In this document: positions 58,132 through 64,000 of the stretch, one piece after another
Layout of the letters: each line of letters starts with the position of its first letter
Position numbering within the stretch: the first letter of the stretch is position 1
DNA from: Psychromonas sp. CNPT3
GTDB taxonomy: Bacteria; Pseudomonadota; Gammaproteobacteria; Enterobacterales; Psychromonadaceae
Assembly (NCBI RefSeq): GCF_000153405.2
Contig: NC_020802.1
Coordinates: 2,251,883 to 2,315,882 of the forward strand
Reading direction: 5' to 3'
Length of the DNA stretch: 64,000 nucleotides
Translations under genes and position numbers: made by a program
Notes under the pieces: model-generated
Database searches by the model: none
What the model was told of the DNA's origin: nothing
The model's input: only the letters and a program-made list of their open reading frames with translations

Positions 58132-59087
58132 TTTAATGCGAGCGTACGCAGTAACTCAATATGGCTACGCTCGTCATTTAAACAACTAATATAATGAAAG
58201 TCTTTACCACCCGCCTCTATAAATATTTTTTTGTTCTGCATCGCCATCTCTTCGAGCGTCTCTAAACAATCGGTTGCAAAAGCAGGACAAATTATATCAA
58301 CACTCGAACAGCCCTCATTAGCCATTGATTTCAACTCTAAATCAACATACGGCATAAGCCATGCTTCTCGTCCCATACGTGATTGATAAGCAATTAAATA
58401 GTCTTGCGAATTTAATCCGAGCTGTTTAACCACTAAAGCAACACTTTGCTCACACTGCCACTGATAAGGATCGCCCTTTTCAACATAGCGTTGTGGGATC
58501 CCATGAAAAGAAAAAATCAATTTCTCTGCACGCCCATGATTTAACCAATGCGCTTGTATTGACTGGCATAGTGCATCGATATACAAGGGATGATCATGAT
58601 AGTTATTTTTAAAGGTTATCCCTGGAAAATTAATTTGACCCTTTATGAAACGCCCTACTTGATCAAAAACAGGCGCGGTGGTCGATACCGAGTATTGAGG
58701 ATAAAGAGGAATAATCGTTAACTCAGTGATACCTTCATCACTGAGTTTTTGTAGCGTATTGGCTATTGAGGGGGCGCCATAAGTCATCGCTAATACACAT
58801 TTTACATTATCTTTTTCTAATGCTAGAGCCACTTTTTCATTTAAAGATTCACTCAATATTCGTAACGGTGAGCCTTTTTTTTCCCATATTTTTTGATATA
58901 ACTTACTGACCCGTGGCGCTCTAAAGGGCAGGATCACTAAATATAAAATAGGTAGCCAAAATAAACGAGGCATATCAACAACCCGTTTATCTAATAAAAA
59001 AGATTTTAAAAAAGCGCGTACACTTTTTGTCGTTGCTTGCTCAGGTGTTCCTAAATTAACAAGGAGTACCGCACGTTTTTTATTCAT
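58128..59087 (-). CDS. hemH: Ferrochelatase HemH
   Basis: A 319-residue enzyme that inserts Fe2+ into protoporphyrin IX, the last haem step. VLLVNLGTP opens it; the metal-site His is in FSFHGIPQRY and the catalytic Glu in ATDCLETLEEM. ATG at 59087 is chosen as MNKKRAVLLVNLGTPEQ fits family starts; ORF continuation to 59129 runs through a hairpin. It overlaps the roxA end by 4 bases on the opposite strand. Confidence 0.95.
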   Translation of the reverse strand: MNKKRAVLLVNLGTPEQATTKSVRAFLKSFLLDKRVVDMPRLFWLPILYLVILPFRAPRVSKLYQKIWEKKGSPLRILSESLNEKVALALEKDNVKCVLAMTYGAPSIANTLQKLSDEGITELTIIPLYPQYSVSTTAPVFDQVGRFIKGQINFPGITFKNNYHDHPLYIDALCQSIQAHWLNHGRAEKLIFSFHGIPQRYVEKGDPYQWQCEQSVALVVKQLGLNSQDYLIAYQSRMGREAWLMPYVDLELKSMANEGCSSVDIICPAFATDCLETLEEMAMQNKKIFIEAGGKDFHYISCLNDERSHIELLRTLALN

Positions 59088-59110
59088 ATGATCCCATTTA
59101 TCCATTAAAA

Positions 59111-59129
59111 ATGGGGACTGAGTCCCCAT
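59111..59129 (-). terminator. Terminator after LysR gene
   Basis: ATGGGGACT-G-AGTCCCCAT, a 9-base stem, with TTTTTA after it on the minus strand, between the LysR gene and hemH. It lies so near the hemH start (24 bases) that it might also act on hemH expression. Confidence 0.65.
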
Positions 59130-59203
59130 TAAATAATATCATGTTAAATGGTTGATGGGTTACCCTCTATTACGCTTCACTAAAAAAAAGTCAAATAGGT
59201 CAA

Positions 59204-60082
59204 CTAACGAAAACATTGCAATAGCCACTGTGTAAAATTATCTAATGCTTCTTTGGGTGCATGATTTTGGTAACATATTAAATAATGATGACTTTTACTG
59301 CTTAATGTCACCTCACTTAAAGCGACTAAACGCCCCTCTTTTAGCTCATCCGCAACTAACAACGAGCGTACAAATAATATTCCGAGGCCATTAATCGTCG
59401 CTTCAATGGATAATTGACTATTTTCAAATAAAAGATGAGGCTCTGTTACTTTATCGGCATAGTTCTGTAATAAAAACCAATCTTGCCATGTTTCATGGTA
59501 TCCCAACGTACTTATTTTATCGGCTAAGGCTAAATCCTCGAGCGTCTGCAATGACTGCAACCTTTTGAGGTGAGGGCTCGCCACCACCAGCCACGACTCT
59601 TGCGTTAATTTTATCGCATCAGGATCCATGACATCCACATAACCATTGAGGATCTCTAAATCGATATTTTCATTTTTTTGTGGATAAATATTATTCGTGG
59701 TTAATATTTTAATACTGATGTTAGGGTGTTGGCGTTTAAAATCAGCCAATCGAGGCAATAACCATTGCTGACAAAAGCTATGTGCTATGCGCATGATCAG
59801 CTGTTGTTTCTTATTACGTTCAAAAAGATGTAATGTGCCTTTTTCTAAGCGATCGAAGTTACTTGTGAGTAGCGGGAGGTAATGCGCAGCTTGATCGGTT
59901 AATTGTAATAACGAGCCATTACGTATAAACAGCTGTGCATCTAGATATAACTCTAGTTGTTTAACCTGTTGACTTACCGCCGTGCGGCTCACATTTAACT
60001 CTTTGGCGGCTTTACTTAAGTTTTGATGACGCGCAGCCGCCTCAAAAGCACGTAACGCATTTAAAGGTGGTAGTTTGCGCAT
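59204..60082 (-). CDS. LysR-family regulator, GcvA-like
   Basis: A 292-residue regulator. The HTH start PPLNALRAFEAAARHQNLSK, then AAKELNVSRTAVSQQVKQLE, is typical of the GcvA/AmpR subgroup. The effector domain spans about 90-290. It lies 74 bases after an FAD amine oxidoreductase gene on the same strand, and may regulate the phosphonate/amine genes upstream. The effector is unknown. A hairpin palindrome lies just before the start. Confidence 0.87.
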   Translation of the reverse strand: MRKLPPLNALRAFEAAARHQNLSKAAKELNVSRTAVSQQVKQLELYLDAQLFIRNGSLLQLTDQAAHYLPLLTSNFDRLEKGTLHLFERNKKQQLIMRIAHSFCQQWLLPRLADFKRQHPNISIKILTTNNIYPQKNENIDLEILNGYVDVMDPDAIKLTQESWLVVASPHLKRLQSLQTLEDLALADKISTLGYHETWQDWFLLQNYADKVTEPHLLFENSQLSIEATINGLGILFVRSLLVADELKEGRLVALSEVTLSSKSHHYLICYQNHAPKEALDNFTQWLLQCFR

Positions 60083-60112
60083 CGACTTACCCTATTTAAT
60101 AAATATTGTAAG

Positions 60113-60149
60113 ATAGCCTACTTATATGACAATTTAATGTCAGCCTACA
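60113..60149. promoter_or_regulatory. Palindrome with flanking direct repeats before LysR gene
   Basis: TGACA-N6-TGTCA at 60127-60142... centre, flanked by direct copies of AGCCTAC (about 60113-60119 and 60142-60148). It is 31 to 66 bases upstream of the LysR start, so could be an autoregulatory site. Confidence 0.4.
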
Positions 60150-60156
60150 TAAGCAT

Positions 60157-61566
60157 TTATATTTTATCCGCTTTACCGGCCGTTCCTGCAAGTTTTGCAA
60201 GCCATTTATCTATTAAACGAGGATGTTGCTCATTATCTTCCGCGTCTTCTTTGCGCCTAATGGCATTACGCACACACATCGCGCCAAGCCAGCAAAAAGG
60301 CTCTGGCGGAAAGTAACCACGTGGCCCACCGGTCAATCCACAATTGGCCCATTTGTCATTGTTACCTAATAACATCGCGTTTAATATTTTAGCGCCAATG
60401 CGCGTCTGTGCCACACCATTTCCGGAATAACCTAAACCATAAATAATATTAGGCTGACCTTTAATATTACCAAAAAAAGGAAGTCCGGTAATTGTCCTAT
60501 CCGATCCTCCCGTCCAGTTATCGGCAAATTCAGTGACGTTAAGTTGCGGAAATAAGTTCGAAAAAGCGTTGCTTAATAAAGGTAAGTAACGTGTTTTTTG
60601 ATTGCTCATCGGCTCTATTTTATTGCCGAATGAAAAACAGTTCCCGCCTTTTCCTAACATCAATCGACCATCTATCGTGTCGCGATAATAGTGCACAAAA
60701 ATACGTGAATCGACGACACTCACCCCCTTTTCAGGCCCGTGTTTTTTTAGTAATTCAGGGATAGGTTTTGTTATCACCATATCGGACGACACCACTACAA
60801 TACTGTGCTTAAAGGCTTTAAATTTTTCAGCCATCCAAGCATTAATCGCTAAAACCACCTGCTTTGCGGTGATCGAGCCTTGCTCCGTAATAACGCGTGC
60901 AGGTTGTCCATAATGCAGCGATAACATCTGCGTATTTTCATAGATGTTAATACCTAATGATAATGCTACTTTTCGTAACCCTCTTGCAAGCATTGCAGGT
61001 TGCACCGTACCTGCAGCCTTAGAAAAATAAGCTTCTCTATTTTTTTTAGAGCCGGTTTTAGAGGCCAATGTATTACTTGCACACGCTTGCCAACTATTAA
61101 TGTTTAATGCCTCTAAAACGCTAACTAAAGGCGCCATAGTACCTTGCTGTGCACTGTTTGTTGCGCTGTAATAGCTGCCATTAATCAATAATTGTGCATC
61201 AATATTGTGCTCTGCGCAAAAGTCTTCTATTTCAAAGATAACCTGCTCTGATTCTTTAACCAGCCATTGCGCTTGCGTTTCACCAAAGAGTTTTTTTAAC
61301 GTAGGATACTTACTTGACCAGGTTAATAAACAGCCTCCATTCGAGCCTGATGCACCACTGCCACAGAGTCCTTTTTCAATAAGAGTGACTGTTTTATCAG
61401 GGGCTTGTTGCTTATGTAATATGGCAGTCCATAACCCCGTATATCCACCACCCACAATTAATACGTCTGTCTCTATATCTTGTTGTAATGTTTTTGCAGG
61501 GGCCGGCTTTTCTTTTTCTAAAGCGTCTTTAAGCCAATAAGATAGGTGTTTTTTCGATGTGTTCAT
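60157..61566 (-). CDS. FAD-dependent amine (aminophosphonate?) oxidoreductase
   Basis: A 469-residue DAO-family flavoenzyme related to PuuB/DadA-type amine oxidases. FAD-binding DVLIVGGGYTGLWTAILHKQ lies at about residues 34-53, GSGASGSNGGCLLTWSSKYP follows and GLGYSGNGVAQTRIGAKI is the C-terminal FAD motif. ATG at 61566 has AAGGAT upstream; the longer frame to 61671 is unlike the family. The size and motifs fit the putative aminophosphonate oxidoreductase group, and a PhnR-type regulator and permease lie nearby; the substrate is inferred from this context. It probably shares a transcript with the EamA gene. Confidence 0.83.
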   Translation of the reverse strand: MNTSKKHLSYWLKDALEKEKPAPAKTLQQDIETDVLIVGGGYTGLWTAILHKQQAPDKTVTLIEKGLCGSGASGSNGGCLLTWSSKYPTLKKLFGETQAQWLVKESEQVIFEIEDFCAEHNIDAQLLINGSYYSATNSAQQGTMAPLVSVLEALNINSWQACASNTLASKTGSKKNREAYFSKAAGTVQPAMLARGLRKVALSLGINIYENTQMLSLHYGQPARVITEQGSITAKQVVLAINAWMAEKFKAFKHSIVVVSSDMVITKPIPELLKKHGPEKGVSVVDSRIFVHYYRDTIDGRLMLGKGGNCFSFGNKIEPMSNQKTRYLPLLSNAFSNLFPQLNVTEFADNWTGGSDRTITGLPFFGNIKGQPNIIYGLGYSGNGVAQTRIGAKILNAMLLGNNDKWANCGLTGGPRGYFPPEPFCWLGAMCVRNAIRRKEDAEDNEQHPRLIDKWLAKLAGTAGKADKI

Positions 61567-61688
61567 GCGTAAATCCTTAGGTTGTTTACATACAATATGC
61601 AATCTGAATAACAACAGGATATAACCCTTTCCAATGAACATTAAGTGCTGATTAGTGACGCTTAACGCCATATTTTCTTACGCTACTT

Positions 61689-62594
61689 TTACCCTGACAA
61701 AGCAATCACCAAGCCTAATAACATCAATAAGCAGCCCATAATACGGGGCATATACATTTTTTCTTTTAGGAATATAAAACCCAATAACAAACCAAAAATA
61801 ATACTTACCTGCCTTAATGCCACCACCAAACTTACATTAGTCGTTAATAGCATGGCATAGAGCACGAGACCATAAGTACCGGCCATCATAAATCCAGTTA
61901 AAAAAGCCGGTTTTTTTATTTTCCACGCTTGCCTAAAATAGTGTGAATTACCGGTTAGGATAAAGCTTATTCCTAAGGGTAAGGTCGCAGCCCAAAATTG
62001 CATCCCCAAGTAAAAAATAGCTATCTGTGCTTGCGTATGCTGCGACTCTAAGTGTAATAATAATTCACTTAGAGCCAACTTATCAATGATGGAATAACCC
62101 GTAGTGCCAATAGCCGCTAGCACAGCCCAAGCAATACTGACATGCAGATAATGCGATAACTTAAATTGGCGTAGCGAAATTAAGGGCACCAATATACACC
62201 CTCCGGTGATCAGTAAAAAACCTAGCCACTGTTTCACTAAAATGATATCACCCAGCAAAAAACCAAACGCACCAACAATTAAAACAGGAAGAGCTCTTGC
62301 GATGGGATACACAACGCCTACATCCGCATTTTTATAGGCAAGTCCTAGCCCCATTAAGTAAATAATTTGAAAAATGCCACTGAAAAAGATTAAGTACCAA
62401 AATCTAGGACTAAAATGTTCATAACCTGCCGAGAAATAAAACCATAATAAGAAAGGCAATAATAATAATGCCATGCAAAGTGATGCCATAAAGAAAAAAA
62501 CGTGAACCGATGTTTTATTGGATTTACTTAATATATTCCAACTTGCATGTAACAATGCGGAGAGAATAATCAACAAGATGGCAAAAATTGACAT
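61689..62594 (-). CDS. EamA/DMT-family transporter
   Basis: A 301-residue membrane protein with about ten helices in two EamA repeats (the first starts IILSALLHASWNILSKSNKT; the second ends VSLVVALRQVSIIFGLLLGF and a last helix). DMT proteins export or import small metabolites. ATG at 62594 is preceded by AAGGG; the longer start to 62642 lacks a ribosome site. Its position next to the FAD oxidoreductase suggests a metabolite of the same pathway. Confidence 0.87.
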   Translation of the reverse strand: MSIFAILLIILSALLHASWNILSKSNKTSVHVFFFMASLCMALLLLPFLLWFYFSAGYEHFSPRFWYLIFFSGIFQIIYLMGLGLAYKNADVGVVYPIARALPVLIVGAFGFLLGDIILVKQWLGFLLITGGCILVPLISLRQFKLSHYLHVSIAWAVLAAIGTTGYSIIDKLALSELLLHLESQHTQAQIAIFYLGMQFWAATLPLGISFILTGNSHYFRQAWKIKKPAFLTGFMMAGTYGLVLYAMLLTTNVSLVVALRQVSIIFGLLLGFIFLKEKMYMPRIMGCLLMLLGLVIALSG

Positions 62595-62708
62595 AAATAC
62601 CCTTAATACTTCAGATGCAAAGTCAGCAAGCAATATAGGCACAGCTCACGGCATAAAATAAAAAACAGTTATTCTACGTTGATGTTTTATAACGGTGTAG
62701 ATACGTTA

Positions 62709-62774
62709 AATTTGGCCTACCCTTTGCAATAATTTGGCCTGCCATTTGCAGTAATTTGGCCTGCTATTGGCAGA
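62709..62774. repeat. Three 22-bp tandem repeats
   Basis: Units at 62709-62730, 62731-62752 and 62753-62774, each beginning AATTTGGCCT and continuing near CCATTTGCAG. The period of 22 bases is two helical turns, so regulators would bind on one face. Each has a TGGC-CT-GCCA-like dyad, best in unit 2. They lie 115 bases upstream of the EamA start and 54 past the GntR stop. Confidence 0.8.
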
Positions 62775-62827
62775 TTGAGTGAAAATAACACCTCAGTAAA
62801 ACCCACAAATAATCACCCTCTACAACA

Positions 62828-63541
62828 TTAACTCGGCAAGGGAATAAACTGAGCAACCGACTCAATACACAACGCATCGTGGCGCCAATATTCAAGGTCA
62901 CAATCAATTAAACGCCCTTGCTTATCGTAATTGACTCTCTCAACCAACATCGCAGGACTCCCCTGTTTTGCTCTTAATGCCGTGGCTGCGTCTCCAAATA
63001 ACGAGGTGCTACTCACGCGATAATGGGTGCTTTGATAGCTAACTGAGTAATGTTTTTGGTAGGCAAGCGTTAATGACGGTGTAAAATCCACATCGAGAAA
63101 GTTTTCAAAATAATACGCTTTGATATAATTAATCACGTATACCACGGGCCGTTGATCTAAGTAACGTACACGGATCAAATGATAGAGCTCACTTAAAAGA
63201 GGTACTCGCAATAAATTTGCTGTTTGCTGAGTCGCTAACGTACGTTGCGCCATCAATAATGTTGTGGACGCGCCTCGCCCTTGAAGTTTAGCCATCTGTA
63301 AAAAGTTCAGCGTTAAATGCGGATCATAACGCAAAGGTTTAGGACAAATAAACCAGCCTCGTCTCACTTCTCGATATATACGCGCCTCCGCCTCCAATGC
63401 ACTAAGCGCCTCTCGAATTGTTACCCGCGTTGTGGCAAACGCTTGCGCCATTTTGCGCTCAGAGGGGAGCTTTTTCCCGCTAGTAAACAAACCAGATTCG
63501 ATTTGCGCAATAATCCTTTCTTTAATTTTAATATACTGCAC
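62828..63541 (-). CDS. phnR: GntR-family regulator, PhnR-like (UTRA domain)
   Basis: A 237-residue GntR/HutC regulator. The winged helix is YIKIKERIIAQIESGLFTSG, then KLPSERKMAQAF and TRVTIREALSALE (about 3-75); the UTRA domain (about 90-235) ends with LIDCDLEYWRHDALCIE. It resembles the regulators of aminoethylphosphonate operons. I set the GTG at 63541 as start, with AAGGAT just before it and overlapping the permease stop; the TTG at 63595 would overlap the permease by 47 bases. Function inferred from family and from the permease next to it. Confidence 0.82.
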   Translation of the reverse strand: MQYIKIKERIIAQIESGLFTSGKKLPSERKMAQAFATTRVTIREALSALEAEARIYREVRRGWFICPKPLRYDPHLTLNFLQMAKLQGRGASTTLLMAQRTLATQQTANLLRVPLLSELYHLIRVRYLDQRPVVYVINYIKAYYFENFLDVDFTPSLTLAYQKHYSVSYQSTHYRVSSTSLFGDAATALRAKQGSPAMLVERVNYDKQGRLIDCDLEYWRHDALCIESVAQFIPLPS

Positions 63542-63548
63542 AGGATCC

Positions 63549-64000
63549 TTAGCGCTTACGCCATGCTTGCGTTGAATTCTCAAAGCACTTATCAAGGATC
63601 AAATGTAGCATTTTAGCCAGTAGTGCAACCAGCATGATCATCACAGCCATCGCGGCTGCAGCGCCTGTTTGCCCTGCATCATCCATGTTTAACACTGAGA
63701 CAGAGGCCGGTATCGTGTCGGTTGAATACAAAAAGACAACTGCCGAGGTGGTCGTTAGGGCATTAATAAATAAATAATCTGCGATATCAAACACCGCAGG
63801 TAAACAGACGGGTAACGTTACTTTCCAAAATAATTTATATTGTGGTAATTTAATGGATATGGCACTTGCCTCTAACTCAATAGGTAGTTGTTTAATAGCT
63901 GAGATAGCCGTCATATGTGCCACCGTATAATAATGAACCGTGGTATTGAGCACTAACAAAAACATAGAGCCATATAAAAAACTTAAGGGATTATGAGTAT
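63549..64000 (-). CDS. ABC transporter permease, 2-aminoethylphosphonate type (C-terminal part)
   Basis: The 3' part of a permease gene running off the window at 64000; the frame is open to the edge (150 codons seen). Hydrophobic helices and the coupling-loop motif of permeases (ELEASAISIKLPQYKLFWKV with the EA...G-like pattern replaced by S-I) are visible, then VTLPVCLPAVFDIADYLFI. LSFLYG and STDTIPASVSVLNMDDAG resemble permeases of 2-aminoethylphosphonate ABC systems (PhnU/PhnV). Its stop lies 8 bases before the phnR-like start, so they form one operon. Confidence 0.75.
   Translation of the reverse strand, partial: THNPLSFLYGSMFLLVLNTTVHYYTVAHMTAISAIKQLPIELEASAISIKLPQYKLFWKVTLPVCLPAVFDIADYLFINALTTTSAVVFLYSTDTIPASVSVLNMDDAGQTGAAAAMAVMIMLVALLAKMLHLILDKCFENSTQAWRKR

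Overview
The window is chromosomal DNA from an AT-rich, probably marine and cold-adapted gammaproteobacterium. Gene content and order fit the Psychromonas / Vibrionales / Alteromonadales neighbourhood: a cytochrome bc1 operon next to sspAB, asnA with asnC, an mla/lpt/rpoN block, acnB with yacL, and mnmA-hflD-purB. The genus is an inference from synteny; no rRNA or tRNA gene is present to confirm it. I see no prophage, CRISPR array or transposase gene. Most of the window is conserved core genome with small accessory insertions.

Layout. 1-1184: 3' end of ppnN, then xni. 1.2-10.8 kb: transport and accessory genes (purine permease, FAD dehydrogenase, NhaC antiporter, UPF0325 protein, LysR/MFS divergent pair), ending with ubiF. 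11.0-16.4 kb: miaB-ybeZ-ybeY-corC-lnt. 16.5-19.8 kb: a three-gene membrane operon (retropepsin-like lipoprotein, inactive transglutaminase fused to a 7TM domain, RimK-like ATP-grasp ligase). 19.8-28.9 kb: Spy-like protein, sspB-sspA, petC-petB-petA, ferritin, a DUF3334 protein, rpsI-rplM, zapE. 29.6-32.4 kb: pykF and degS. 32.6-44.3 kb: murA-ibaG-mlaBCDEF on the minus strand, then kdsC-lptCAB-rpoN-ptsN-rapZ-mgtE on the plus strand, an envelope and nitrogen-PTS block. 44.5-50.9 kb: yacL, an odd winged-helix/receiver protein, acnB, asnA/asnC. 51.0-59.1 kb: mnmA-hflD-purB, a hydroxyacid dehydrogenase with a divergent MocR regulator, the ribosomal oxygenase roxA, hemH. 59.2-64.0 kb: LysR regulator, FAD amine oxidoreductase, EamA transporter, PhnR-type GntR regulator and the end of an aminoethylphosphonate-type ABC permease, probably the edge of a phosphonate-use locus that continues past the window.

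The most interesting observations are these. (1) The DUF3334 protein at 25241-25921 carries the exact spacing of the CheC/CheX phosphatase signature and ends in a peptide like the CheY-binding tail of CheZ, so it may be a response-regulator phosphatase. (2) A 160-161 bp repeat with inverted ends occurs in three full copies and one half copy, one of them abutting a start codon. (3) A regulator has winged helix and receiver domains in the reverse of the usual order, with a damaged acidic pocket. (4) Three 22-bp tandem repeats lie upstream of the EamA/FAD oxidoreductase genes. (5) The rpoN-ptsN-rapZ block lacks hpf and npr.
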